DNA of 64,000 nt, taken from assembly GCA_900541965.1 (NCBI GenBank), contig UQLN01000001.1:62001-126000 (forward strand). Reading direction: 5' to 3'. A program made the position numbers and the translations under genes. The notes beneath the pieces are model-generated. The model was not told the DNA's origin, searched no databases, and saw only the letters and a program-made list of their open reading frames with translations. Positions 17,908-26,896 of the stretch are shown here, piece after piece; the stretch's first letter is position 1; each line of letters begins with the position of its first letter. Source of the stretch: an uncultured Parabacteroides sp. Lineage in GTDB: Bacteria; Bacteroidota; Bacteroidia; Bacteroidales; Tannerellaceae.

Positions 17908-18795
17908 TCAGTTCATTTTCACCTTTTTCGCAAAATAACTGCGGAGCGCATTAGCAAGCAGATTAACCACCAACACGATTGCAATCAACACAAGAGCCGT
18001 TCCGTAAGCCATACCACGCGAAGCTTCGATATCCGTTCCACTGGTTGAAATCACATACAAATGATAAGGCAATGCCATACACTGGTCGAAAATACTTCCC
18101 GGCAGTTGGGGAAGGAAATAAGCCGCAACCGTAAACAGGATAGGTGCCGTTTCTCCCGACACACGCCCTACAGACAGGATTAGCCCTGTGATGATATTCG
18201 GAAATGCCATCGGTAAAACCACCCGCCGGATTGTCTGTAATTTAGTCGCCCCCAAAGCAAGGCTACCATGGCGGAACGAATCATCTATACTCTTCAACGC
18301 TTCTTCCGTTGTACGTATAATCAGCGGCAAAGACATCAGAGCCAATGTAAACGAACCTGCAATGATGGAGTCTCCCCATCCCAACGCATTCACAAACAAA
18401 GACATTCCGAACAAGCCAAATACGACAGACGGTACCCCGCTCAGGTTGTTTGTCATTATACGGATGAAACGTACCAGTTTCCCGTTTGTAGCGTACTCAT
18501 TCATATAAATACCACTCATGATACCTATCGGGAAACTAATCAGGCTACTGCCGAGTATCAAATAAAAGGTTCCGACAATTGCGGGGAAAATACCGCCTGC
18601 AGTCATCCCTTCTTCCGGCGCTTTAGTCAGAAAATCCCAACTGATAACGCTTCCGCCTTTTATAATAATGAAACCCAGTATGATAAACAAAATCACTACA
18701 ACCAAATAACTCAGGAAGGTAAAGAAGCCAAATGCCACTTTCTGGGACATTCGCTTATTCGTATCTATGTTTCCTACTTTTTGAACAGGTGCCAT
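17908..18795 (-). CDS. pstA: Phosphate ABC transporter permease PstA
   Basis: This 295-residue protein has six predicted TM helices and the binding-protein-dependent permease (EAA) motif in SLALGATKLQTIRRVVLPMAFPNIITGLILS. The segment SGVPSVVFGLFGMSLFV is typical of Pst permeases. It starts 7 bp after pstC. The 167-bp gap to pstB contains a 14-base direct repeat (GATGTTTTTATTAG) near 17765 and 17881 and no gene. Confidence 0.95.
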   Translation of the reverse strand: MAPVQKVGNIDTNKRMSQKVAFGFFTFLSYLVVVILFIILGFIIIKGGSVISWDFLTKAPEEGMTAGGIFPAIVGTFYLILGSSLISFPIGIMSGIYMNEYATNGKLVRFIRIMTNNLSGVPSVVFGLFGMSLFVNALGWGDSIIAGSFTLALMSLPLIIRTTEEALKSIDDSFRHGSLALGATKLQTIRRVVLPMAFPNIITGLILSVGRVSGETAPILFTVAAYFLPQLPGSIFDQCMALPYHLYVISTSGTDIEASRGMAYGTALVLIAIVLVVNLLANALRSYFAKKVKMN

Positions 18796-18802
18796 AACTT
18801 TA

Positions 18803-20005
18803 TCAGATTTTTCTTTTAGATGAAATATATTCTACCGTGATACTCAGCAACAAAGTGATAAGGAACAAAACCGCTCCCAGAAGGAATAAGGCTTCATAAT
18901 GTGCACCACCAGCCGGAGCTTCACCAAGTTCTGCAGCAATTGTTGCCGGAATAGTACGTACAGGCTCAAAGAAAGAGGTCGGTATTACGGCAGCATTGCC
19001 GGTTACCATCAATACAGCCATCGTTTCTCCGATAGCACGCCCGATACCTAACACAACCGCCGAAGTAATACCGGAAATAGAATACGGAATGATTACTTTA
19101 TAAATCGTCTGCCATTGGGTAGCCCCCAAGGCAAGACTTGCTTCTTTCATAGCACGCGGCGTTGTACGCATAGCATCTTCCGCTACCGTAATAATCGTAG
19201 GAAGCGCCATGATAGCAAGAACGACACTTCCAGCAAAAGCTGTTTCCCCAACCGGTAAATCCAATGTTTTTTGGATAAGCGGCACAATCACTACCAACCC
19301 GAAAAAACCATAAACAACAGAAGGGATTCCTGCAAGCAATTCTATAATCGGCTTCAGCATATCGCGGGTCCGCTTATTTGCAATCTCCGCCAGATAAATG
19401 GAAACCGCCAAACCGAAAGGAAGCGATAAAGCAATAGCCCCGATACTGACCAGCAACGTTCCGAGCAATAAGGGTATCAATCCGAATATCGGTGCCGGAG
19501 TTGCTGTCGGATACCATTTCGTCCCCCCGAAAAATTCTCCCGGAGTAATATTCTCATCAGGGAGTACCCTGCCCTGAAAATCATCCGTCAACAAATACTG
19601 CTTTGGGAAAAAGGCGATAATTCCCGGTTCACGGGCAACTAATTCACTTATCTTTTGAGGAACATGCTGAAACTCATCACCCAACTCTTCTTCTGAAAAA
19701 TAATTTGTTAAATCAGAAAAACGAAATACAAGGATATCCTGGTCTGTACCTCCTATTTCGTTCCAGTTTGTAATCTCTCCGTCAAAAACATCCATAATTT
19801 TTTCCGGGGAAAGGTTCTCTACCATGTTGGCATTGTTCACAGCCAGCACATATCCCTCTTCTACAGCAGGAGCATTGAATAACCCTCCGGCTTCTTTAAA
19901 AAGGAAGAAGATAATCAGCAATATGGTGAAGCTACTGACCCCTCCGCTGATAAGTAATCCTCCTTCTACTATTTTCTCGAAAAACTTTCTCACGTTGCTT
20001 ATCAT
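18803..20005 (-). CDS. pstC: Phosphate ABC transporter permease PstC with enlarged periplasmic loop
   Basis: The TM core and EAA loop (SLALGATQWQTIYKVIIPYS) and LAGIPSVVYGFFGLVVI are typical of PstC. The frame is open from ATG 20080, but ATG 20005 (MISNVRKFFEKI) fits the family start, and a -7-like box TTCCTTTG (plus 20019-20026) just before it supports this. Between the first TM helix and the second (about residues 37-170 from ATG 20005) lies an unusually long loop. It contains LSPEKIMDVFDGEITNWNEI followed by GGTDQDI and later PGIIAFFPKQYLL, strongly resembling a segment of the PstS phosphate-binding protein. No pstS gene is in the cluster. Confidence 0.92.
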   Translation of the reverse strand: MISNVRKFFEKIVEGGLLISGGVSSFTILLIIFFLFKEAGGLFNAPAVEEGYVLAVNNANMVENLSPEKIMDVFDGEITNWNEIGGTDQDILVFRFSDLTNYFSEEELGDEFQHVPQKISELVAREPGIIAFFPKQYLLTDDFQGRVLPDENITPGEFFGGTKWYPTATPAPIFGLIPLLLGTLLVSIGAIALSLPFGLAVSIYLAEIANKRTRDMLKPIIELLAGIPSVVYGFFGLVVIVPLIQKTLDLPVGETAFAGSVVLAIMALPTIITVAEDAMRTTPRAMKEASLALGATQWQTIYKVIIPYSISGITSAVVLGIGRAIGETMAVLMVTGNAAVIPTSFFEPVRTIPATIAAELGEAPAGGAHYEALFLLGAVLFLITLLLSITVEYISSKRKI

Positions 20006-20393
20006 TTTTATTCTGTTGCAAAGGAACGAAACAGATATTAAGAAGCTGTTACAAGCAATTGAATGAGGTGTTACATTCATATTTCAAATTTGTTACAGGG
20101 ATTAGTTTTCCCTTGAATCCCACCATGTCAGGAAAGACTCCTGCATATTTCCTGAAAACCGAATAATTTCCGAACAATGAAAACAAATTACGAATTACGT
20201 TATGCCGCATCTCCTGAAAATGTCCGGCTATACTTTTGTCAATTTGACAAAACAACCGTTCCCAGCTTCGCCTATACCGAGGATAATCCAAGGCGCTTTT
20301 CCAATATGCCACTCTCGAGAGGTTTAATTTTTCCGCTTTGTTAGCGCTGAGACTGGTATACTTACTAATTGAATTAAGAGGCGGATAGTATTT

Positions 20394-20478
20394 ATTGGAC
20401 GCGAATGACGCAAAAAACGCGGATTAATACAGTTTTTCATTTCTTAATCCGCGTTTTTTCGCGTCATCTGCATCCAAT
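20394..20478. repeat. Palindromic intergenic repeat (ATCCGCG...CGCGGAT type)
   Basis: The left arm 20394-20427 (ATTGGACGCGAATGACGC followed by AAAAAACGCGGATTAA) and right arm 20444-20478 are near-perfect reverse complements, with three mismatches and one extra base. The loop is 16 nt. The architecture is that of a REP/BIME-like dispersed palindrome and could form a strong hairpin on either strand. Confidence 0.75.
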
Positions 20479-20586
20479 CATATTGTTATGTTTTTGAGGA
20501 GATAGTAAGCTAATTAATATCCGCGTAATGTTAGCTTTACAGACCATTCCAGAGCCACGTATCTGCTTAATAACATCGAAAAACGA

Positions 20587-20630
20587 AACATATATGCTTT
20601 GAATTCAAAACATATATGTTTTAAATTCAA
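20587..20630. repeat. Two-copy 22-bp tandem repeat
   Basis: AACATATATGCTTTGAATTC... and AACATATATGTTTTAAATTC... are adjacent 22-bp units differing at two positions. Each contains the palindrome CATATATG. It could be a binding site or a simple duplication; nothing nearby assigns a role. Confidence 0.6.
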
Positions 20631-20885
20631 AATACAGGTGTTTTGCTGCGCAGATTATTGTTTTTTGCTCGGCAGATAATTGGAATTAGTTGCGGAAACA
20701 ACTGGAATTACTCTCCAAGTAAATGAAAATAGGTGCCGGATAATGTTAAAAAGCTCCTGGTTTAACGTCAAAAAGAGGCTGATTCTACCTGAAACGGCTT
20801 TTATACACAAAGCCTAAGTTAGCAATAAAGGGAATATACTTTCAAAGTGTCATAAAACAACACCGAATACCTACATACAGTAATA

Positions 20886-20931
20886 CACGACAAAGGGCTG
20901 CCTAAAATGAATTAAGCAGCCCTTTGTCGTA
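20886..20931 (-). terminator. Terminator of the CoA-transferase gene
   Basis: ACGACAAAGGGCTGC (20887-20901) pairs perfectly with GCAGCCCTTTGTCGT (20916-20930) around a 14-nt loop, 17 bp past the stop of the CoA-transferase. The tail on the minus strand is not a strong T run. Confidence 0.65.
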
Positions 20932-20947
20932 TTAATAGTTGTATCTA

Positions 20948-22444
20948 TTACTTATTATATTTACTCCAATCCACATTGTGCATATCGCCACTTGCAGCCA
21001 ACTCTTCGTGGAATGCAAAGCAACATTTCAAATTCTGAGGAGTATGTCCCTTAATGCCCATTTCCAGATATTCATTCAACAACGGCCTGTAGTCCGGATG
21101 AACACAATTTTCAATGATGCAACGTGCACGCTGTATCGGAGACTTACCACGCAAATCTGCTACACCATATTCAGAAATAATGATCTTAACCGAGTGTTCA
21201 CTGTGGTCGAGGTGAGAAACCATCGGAACGAATGCGCTGATCTTACCATCTTTAGCTGTAGAAGGAGTTGTAAAGATGGACAACATAGCGGAACGGGTAA
21301 AGTCGCCGGAGCCACCGATACCATTCATCATCTTGGTTCCTGATACGTGAGTCGAGTTGATATTGCCGAATATATCAGCTTCCAGAGCTGTATTGATAGC
21401 AATCAAACCTAAGCGGCGTGCCACTTCCGGGTTATTGGAAATTTCCTGCGGACGCAATAAAATTTTATCCTTAAAGAAGTCCAGGTTAGCATAGATTTCA
21501 CGAATCACTTCATTGCTGACCGACAGAGAGCAACCGCTTGCAAATTTAACACGGCCTTCTTTCATCAAACTGATAACAGCATCCTGAATTACTTCGGTAT
21601 ATACATTGAAAGCAGGAATGTCCTTATTGGCGCCCATACAACCAAGCACTGCATTAGCAACATTACCTACCCCACTCTGCAATGGAACAAATTCTTTCGG
21701 CAGACGACCAGCCTGAATTTCAGAAACCAGGAAGTTGGCAACATTCTGTCCGATAGCCATTGTTACATCATCCAGCGGAGTAAATTTACCACCTTCGTTC
21801 GGTTCTTCTGTCCTGACTACGCCAACAATCTTGGCCGGATCCACTTTCACAAACGGGCTACCGATGCGGTCGGAAGGAGTATAAATAGGAATTTCACGAC
21901 GGTAAGGAGGATCTGCCGGTTCGTAAATATCATGCATGCCACGGATTTCTTTCGGATGGCGGCTGTTCAATTCTACAATGATACGGTCTGCCATACGACA
22001 AATAGTAGGAAGGATACCTACACCGCTGGTAGGAACGATTTCACCGTCTTCAGTTACATCGGCAGCTTCAACGATTGCAACGTCTACCTTGCCGAGAAAA
22101 CCATAACGCAAATCCTGGGCCAATTCAGAAAGGTGCATATCGAAATACTGAGCGCCATGTGCATTCAGCAAAGCACGTAAATCTTTGTTTGACTGGTACG
22201 GAGTACGGAATTTGATCGCATTGGCACGCGCCAGTTCCCCGTCCAGTTTGTCACCTGTCGAAGCACCGGTAAACATACCAATCTGGAAAGGATTGCCTTT
22301 TTCATGCTCTGCAATTGCTTTTCTTGCAATCGCTCCGGATACAACTTTAGGACATCCAGCAGGAGTAAATCCACTAAAGCCTACATTATCATCGTGATGT
22401 ACGAATGAAGCAGCCTCTTCAGCTGTAATAAATTTTAAAGCCAT
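20948..22444 (-). CDS. Acetyl-CoA hydrolase/transferase, probable succinate:acetate CoA-transferase
   Basis: This 498-residue protein matches class I CoA-transferases of the AarC/Cat1/Ach1 type. Visible features are the N-terminal GFSGFTPAGCPK motif, the catalytic-Glu region (FNVYTEVIQD) and the GIGGSGDFTRSA oxyanion/CoA-binding segment. Such enzymes exchange CoA between succinyl-CoA, acetyl-CoA or propionyl-CoA and acids, which fits the acetate/succinate/propionate fermentation of Bacteroidales. The exact substrate cannot be told from the sequence. It is monocistronic: a -7 box lies upstream and a hairpin downstream. Confidence 0.9.
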   Translation of the reverse strand: MALKFITAEEAASFVHHDDNVGFSGFTPAGCPKVVSGAIARKAIAEHEKGNPFQIGMFTGASTGDKLDGELARANAIKFRTPYQSNKDLRALLNAHGAQYFDMHLSELAQDLRYGFLGKVDVAIVEAADVTEDGEIVPTSGVGILPTICRMADRIIVELNSRHPKEIRGMHDIYEPADPPYRREIPIYTPSDRIGSPFVKVDPAKIVGVVRTEEPNEGGKFTPLDDVTMAIGQNVANFLVSEIQAGRLPKEFVPLQSGVGNVANAVLGCMGANKDIPAFNVYTEVIQDAVISLMKEGRVKFASGCSLSVSNEVIREIYANLDFFKDKILLRPQEISNNPEVARRLGLIAINTALEADIFGNINSTHVSGTKMMNGIGGSGDFTRSAMLSIFTTPSTAKDGKISAFVPMVSHLDHSEHSVKIIISEYGVADLRGKSPIQRARCIIENCVHPDYRPLLNEYLEMGIKGHTPQNLKCCFAFHEELAASGDMHNVDWSKYNK

Positions 22445-22498
22445 GATATTATATTGTTGTTAAATAAGTTAATACATCAACATTAATCAGAACGGGCA

Positions 22499-22506
22499 CA
22501 AAGGTA
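22499..22506 (-). promoter_or_regulatory. -7 box upstream of the CoA-transferase gene
   Basis: On the minus strand TACCTTTG is an exact TAnnTTTG match, 54 bp before the ATG at 22444. The -33 position has no TTTG. Confidence 0.45.
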
Positions 22507-22524
22507 TTAAAAAAAGGAAACGGA

Positions 22525-22956
22525 TTAATATTTACGATTTAGTATTTCGCTATAAATAACCGCTTTTCGCAATTCTGCGGCATTATCAAAATCCATATCA
22601 TCCAACAAGCTGTCATCTACCGGATTATCGGCCATAATACTTTGCCGGTCAATAGAGGTTGCCTTAGAAGCATTCTTTATCTTTTCAAATGATGCGGGTG
22701 AAGCTGCTTTAGGTGTTTTCTGCTTCTTTTTACCGGTAACAACGGATTGTACAGGTTTCGTTTTTTCCTGCTGCATTTCTTCCAATAACTCCCAAAAACC
22801 TTTTTGAGGAGTATCTTCATGTTCCGTTACAATTTCTCTGCCGGGCTGCCCAAGCACTTCCGTAGGATGTTTTTTCTTTTTCTTGGAACTTAGCAAACCG
22901 CTAATTCCTGCAACTACCAGAAAAACAATATAAAGCCAATCACCTGCATTATCCAT
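22525..22956 (-). CDS. Small membrane-anchored protein of unknown function
   Basis: This 143-residue protein has one N-terminal TM helix (about residues 7-23, WLYIVFLVVAGISGLLS) followed by a basic KKKKK stretch and a charged, probably disordered tail ending in ELRKAVIYSEILNRKY. The positive stretch after the helix predicts a cytoplasmic tail. The conserved-looking C-terminal end suggests a peptide contact site. I do not recognise the family. It lies 80 bp upstream of the CoA-transferase on the same strand. Confidence 0.65.
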   Translation of the reverse strand: MDNAGDWLYIVFLVVAGISGLLSSKKKKKHPTEVLGQPGREIVTEHEDTPQKGFWELLEEMQQEKTKPVQSVVTGKKKQKTPKAASPASFEKIKNASKATSIDRQSIMADNPVDDSLLDDMDFDNAAELRKAVIYSEILNRKY

Positions 22957-23207
22957 AACTTTTGATTATTTTTGCACCCAAATGTAGAGAAAATTATTCA
23001 GAAGTGAAAGAGAGGAAAGATATAAACGATATAAAAGTAAATAAGGGTAACTTCACAGCCACCCTTATTCGATTTAACCAAAACCTTAACTATGAAAAAA
23101 TTTACGTTTTTCGTATGCAAATATAACCGCCGGTTTTGAACTATGCAAACGTTTGAAGGATTATTTTTGACAAAAATACTTATTTAACTATAATTAATTA
23201 TTATAAG

Positions 23208-24575
23208 ATGACTATTCAAGAAAATGGCGCGGACTTAAAATCTGCGCTCACAGAAAAGAAGCTATTCATTGAAACTTACGGTTGTCAGATGAATGTGGCA
23301 GACAGCGAAGTTGTAGCATCCATCATGCAAATGGATGGCTATTCGATAACGGATAAAATCGAAAATGCCGATGCTATTTTTGTAAATACTTGCTCTGTTC
23401 GTGATAATGCGGAACAAAAAATTTACAGCAGACTCCAATATTTTCAATCGTTAAAAAGAAAAAATAAATCTTTAATAGTTGGAGTATTAGGATGCATGGC
23501 TGAACGTGTAAAAGAAGAATTAATCAACGAGCATCACGTCGACCTGGTTGTAGGACCTGATTCCTACATGGATTTGCCTAATTTGATCGGTGCTGTCGAA
23601 CATGGTGAAAAAGCGATTAATGTAGAGCTTTCCACTCAGGAGACCTACAAAGATGTAATTCCCTTAAAAATAGGAGGTATCCATATTTCCGGTTTTGTTT
23701 CAATTATGCGCGGATGCAATAATTTCTGTACCTATTGTATCGTACCCTACACCCGCGGACGTGAACGTAGCCGTGATATTGAAAGCATCCTAAATGAAAT
23801 CCGGGACATGCGCGACAAAGGTTTCAAGGAAATAACCCTGCTTGGGCAAAATGTAAACTCATATCTATTCGAAAAAGAGGGAGAAAAGATTTCATTTCCA
23901 ATTTTGCTGGCACGGGTAGCCGAAGAAGTTCCGGAAATGCGCATTCGTTTTACGACTTCTCACCCTAAAGACATGAGTGACGATACCCTCCATGTAATTG
24001 CTGCTCACGATAATATTTGCAAAATGATCCATTTGCCGGCCCAATCGGGCAGTTCACGCATACTGAAAGTTATGAACCGTAAGTATACCCGCGAATGGTA
24101 CCTGGACCGTATTGCAGCAATCCGTCGTATTCTTCCGGATTGTGCGATCTCTACGGATTTATTCTGTGGTTTTCATTCCGAAACAGAAGAAGATTATCAG
24201 GAAACTCTTTCATTGATGCAGGAAGTTGGTTACGATAGTGCTTTCCTTTTCAAATACTCGGAACGGCCGGGAACCTATGCAGCCAAACACCTTCCGGACA
24301 CTGTAACAGAAAAAGAAAAGGTTCGCCGTCTACAAGGCATGATAGACCTGCAAAACCGGCTTTCCGAAGAAAGTAACAAACGGGATATCGGCAAAGTATT
24401 TGAGGTTTTAATCGAAGGTTTTTCCAAACGCTCGCGCGAACAATTATTCGGTCGTACCAGCCAAAACAAAGTGGTGATTTTCGATAAAAAGAATTACCAT
24501 GTCGGGCAATTTATAAAAGTACGTATCAACCGTGCCTCTTCCGCCACACTTTTTGGAGAACCGGCAGAAGAATAA
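23208..24575 (+). CDS. miaB: tRNA-2-methylthio-N6-dimethylallyladenosine synthase MiaB
   Basis: MiaB is a radical-SAM methylthiotransferase acting on i6A37 of tRNA. The UPF0004 domain carries Cys26 (ETYGCQMN), Cys62 (NTCSVRDNAEQK) and Cys96 (LGCMAER) for the auxiliary cluster. The radical-SAM CxxxCxxC is Cys170/174/177 (RGCNNFCTYC). A C-terminal TRAM domain follows (about residues 385-450). The 455-residue length is normal. It is preceded by a 251-bp AT-rich gap without a clear consensus promoter. Confidence 0.97.
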   Translation: MTIQENGADLKSALTEKKLFIETYGCQMNVADSEVVASIMQMDGYSITDKIENADAIFVNTCSVRDNAEQKIYSRLQYFQSLKRKNKSLIVGVLGCMAERVKEELINEHHVDLVVGPDSYMDLPNLIGAVEHGEKAINVELSTQETYKDVIPLKIGGIHISGFVSIMRGCNNFCTYCIVPYTRGRERSRDIESILNEIRDMRDKGFKEITLLGQNVNSYLFEKEGEKISFPILLARVAEEVPEMRIRFTTSHPKDMSDDTLHVIAAHDNICKMIHLPAQSGSSRILKVMNRKYTREWYLDRIAAIRRILPDCAISTDLFCGFHSETEEDYQETLSLMQEVGYDSAFLFKYSERPGTYAAKHLPDTVTEKEKVRRLQGMIDLQNRLSEESNKRDIGKVFEVLIEGFSKRSREQLFGRTSQNKVVIFDKKNYHVGQFIKVRINRASSATLFGEPAEE

Positions 24576-24592
24576 AAATTATATGCAATCCC

Positions 24593-24662
24593 AGATACCG
24601 ATCTTACATATTTTACCATCTTGAAATCTAATTAAGATGGGAGAATATGTGAGTCGGTATCT
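24593..24662 (+). terminator. Large imperfect hairpin after miaB
   Basis: AGATACCGA...CATATTTTACCATCTT (24593-24622) pairs imperfectly with AAGATGGGAGAATATG...TCGGTATCT (24634-24662) around an 11-nt loop. It follows the miaB stop by 17 nt. There is no T tract, so it may be a stability hairpin, a Rho-independent terminator of unusual type or a palindromic repeat. The rest of the 366-bp gap to ftsX shows only a weak -7-like TTCTTTTG (24861-24868). Confidence 0.45.
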
Positions 24663-24941
24663 AAGTAGAATCTATTATTTACATTGTGTTAGTACAGGAT
24701 TTTCAGACTGAAGCAGGTACAAACATTTCGCAGGCCGGTAACAGATCGTACAGTTACTTATCCGATATGATTTTTTCAGCAACCTTAAACAAATATCTAT
24801 CAGGCCTCCTCTCTGGTAGTTAAAGAATTATAAAGAAGCCGCCGTTACATAAAATATTCGTTCTTTTGCAAAAAAATTGGGAGGTATGTTCTCTAATGGA
24901 AGCCTCGTCAATTTATTCAATAATAATCAAGGTTACGTCTA

Positions 24942-25820
24942 ATGGCAGAAAAGAATAAGGTTGGGGCTGTTTCTTTTTTTAATTCTCGTTTGACTTCCAT
25001 TATTAGTATCTCATTGGTACTTTTTCTTTTGGGACTCATTTTTTTGATGGGATTATTAGGGAACAAGCTATCTGTATATGTAAAAGAGAATATTTCATTC
25101 TCTATCATTTTAAAAGACAACCAAAAAGAGGCGGATATCAAGAAAATGCAAAAAACGCTTGATACAATGCCTTTTATCAAATCGACAGAATACATTTCAA
25201 AGGAACAGGCCGCTAAAGAACTGGAAGAAGAACTGGGCGAGAATCCGGAAACATTCCTGGGCTTTAATCCGCTTCAAGCTTCCATCGAAGTAAAATTGCA
25301 CTCCGAATACGCCAATCCGGACAGTTTACAGCTAATCGAGAAAAAAATCAAAAATTATACTACCGTGTCGGACCTGCTCTATCGTAAAGATATGATGCAG
25401 ATGGTGAACGACAACATGAAACGTGTTAGTATAATCCTGCTTGGACTTGCCGTTATACTCATGGCGATATCATTCGTCCTAATCAGTAATACAATACGAT
25501 TGTTAATTTATTCCAAACGCTTTCTGATTCATACAATGAAACTGGTCGGAGCAACACCGGGGTTCATCAGAAAGCCATTCGTCTGGTATAATGTCGTAAG
25601 TGGTATTTTTGCTTCTATCCTGGCAATATTACTGCTTACCGGAGCATTATACTATTTACAGAATGAATTGTCCGGTTTTATTCAACTGCTGGATATTAAA
25701 ACGCTGATTTGCCTATATGCGGGAGTATTGGTTATGGGCATCATCCTGTCCATACTGGCAACAGTCGTTGCCGTAAATAAATACCTCAGAATGCGTGTTG
25801 ATAAACTTTATTATATATAA
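24942..25820 (+). CDS. ftsX: Cell division protein FtsX (FtsE partner, permease-like)
   Basis: This 292-residue protein has FtsX topology: TM1 near residues 20-42, an extracytoplasmic domain (QKTLDTMPFIKSTEYISKEQAAKEL...ENPETFLGFNPLQASIEVKL), then three TM helices at about 165-190, 215-240 and 258-283. The segment MKLVGATPGFIRKPF is characteristic. FtsEX couples divisome assembly to cell-wall hydrolase activation. ftsE is not adjacent. It heads a run of overlapping genes (DUF3098, uppP). Confidence 0.9.
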   Translation: MAEKNKVGAVSFFNSRLTSIISISLVLFLLGLIFLMGLLGNKLSVYVKENISFSIILKDNQKEADIKKMQKTLDTMPFIKSTEYISKEQAAKELEEELGENPETFLGFNPLQASIEVKLHSEYANPDSLQLIEKKIKNYTTVSDLLYRKDMMQMVNDNMKRVSIILLGLAVILMAISFVLISNTIRLLIYSKRFLIHTMKLVGATPGFIRKPFVWYNVVSGIFASILAILLLTGALYYLQNELSGFIQLLDIKTLICLYAGVLVMGIILSILATVVAVNKYLRMRVDKLYYI

Positions 25821-25825
25821 TGTGT

Positions 25826-26068
25826 ATGGCTAAAAGAGATTTTGCTTTTGGAAAAGAGAATTTTATACTGATTGCCGTTTCTATCGTAATCATAGCAATT
25901 GGTTTCATGTTGATGAGTGGTGGCGGTTCTCAAGACCCTACAGGTTTTAATCCGGAAATATTCAGCGCCCGCCGAATCGTTATTGCACCCGCAGTTGCAT
26001 TGTTCGGTTTTATCCTGATGATTTTTGGTATATTAAAAAACAGCAAAGATAAAGGAGCTACGGAATGA
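25826..26068 (+). CDS. DUF3098-family small membrane protein
   Basis: This is an 80-residue protein (ATG 25826, MAKRDFAFGKENF; an ATG at 25820 overlapping the ftsX stop is also possible). It has two TM helices (about residues 13-32 and 53-72), with the conserved-looking YxL/M-type motif 'GFNPEIFSARRIVIAPAVAL' between them. The pattern matches DUF3098, a Bacteroidota family found next to ftsX and uppP. The function is unknown; the neighbourhood suggests a cell-envelope or division role. Its stop overlaps the uppP ATG. Confidence 0.8.
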   Translation: MAKRDFAFGKENFILIAVSIVIIAIGFMLMSGGGSQDPTGFNPEIFSARRIVIAPAVALFGFILMIFGILKNSKDKGATE

Positions 26069-26865
26069 GTTGGTTTGAAGCACTGATACTGGGTATCGTA
26101 CAGGGACTCACGGAATATCTGCCAGTCAGCAGTAGCGGTCATTTAGCTATAGGCTCAGCCCTATTCGGCATAAACGGAGAAGAAAATCTGGCCTTCACTA
26201 TTGTTGTCCACGTAGCAACAGTGTTTAGTACACTGGTTATTTTGTGGAAAGAAATCGAATGGATTTTCCGCGGACTGTTCAAATTTGAAATGAACGATGC
26301 AACCCGGTATGTCATTAATATCTTGGTTTCTATGATACCTATTGGCATTGTCGGAGTTTTCTTTAAAGATAAGGTTGAGGCAATTTTTGGTTCCGGACTA
26401 TTGGTTGTAGGTATTATGCTGCTACTGACTGCTGCATTACTCAGCTTTTCTTACTATGCGAAACCACGCCAAAAAGATAAGATTTCGATAAAAGACGCAT
26501 TTATCATCGGTTTATCCCAGGCTTGTGCAGTAATGCCGGGACTTTCCCGCTCGGGAACAACCATTGCAACGGGATTGTTATTAGGAAACAATAAGGCTCA
26601 ATTAGCTCAGTTTTCTTTCCTGATGGTAATTCCTCCGATTTTAGGGGAAGCATTGTTAGACATCATGAAAGCAATAAAAGGCGAAGCTATTGCAGGGGAT
26701 ATACCGGCACTTTCTTTAGTTGTCGGATTTTTTGCAGCATTCATTTCCGGTTGTATCGCTTGTAAATGGATGATTAACATAGTAAAAAAAGGCAAACTTA
26801 TTTATTTCGCCATTTATTGTGCGATTGCAGGATTAGTGACAATAGCCTGCACATTGTTAAATTAA
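26065..26865 (+). CDS. uppP: Undecaprenyl-diphosphatase UppP (BacA)
   Basis: This polytopic 266-residue enzyme recycles undecaprenyl pyrophosphate to the monophosphate carrier. Active-site motifs are QGLTEYLPVSSSGHL (residues about 13-27) and PGLSRSGTTIATGLLLG (about 159-175). It starts with an ATGA overlap on the DUF3098 gene, so translation is coupled. The lipid carrier it recycles is also needed by the capsule locus at 47.6-62.6 kb. Bacitracin resistance is a known phenotype of the family. Confidence 0.96.
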   Translation: MSWFEALILGIVQGLTEYLPVSSSGHLAIGSALFGINGEENLAFTIVVHVATVFSTLVILWKEIEWIFRGLFKFEMNDATRYVINILVSMIPIGIVGVFFKDKVEAIFGSGLLVVGIMLLLTAALLSFSYYAKPRQKDKISIKDAFIIGLSQACAVMPGLSRSGTTIATGLLLGNNKAQLAQFSFLMVIPPILGEALLDIMKAIKGEAIAGDIPALSLVVGFFAAFISGCIACKWMINIVKKGKLIYFAIYCAIAGLVTIACTLLN

Positions 26866-26896
26866 AAAAGGAAGCACTATCCTAATCATAACGGGA

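Larger units (their letters stand above)
20006..20947. other. Repeat-rich intergenic region between pstC and the CoA-transferase
   Basis: This roughly 940-bp gap has no gene I can support. It holds the pstC upstream region, a large palindromic repeat (20394-20478), a 22-bp tandem duplication (20587-20630) and the terminator of the CoA-transferase (20886-20931). The open frame at 20049-20312 on the minus strand has no recognisable features. Confidence 0.6.

Noticed and set aside
20049..20312. 87-residue open frame upstream of pstC
   Set aside because: It overlaps the pstC upstream region, has no signal, motif or promoter, and its composition resembles intergenic DNA.
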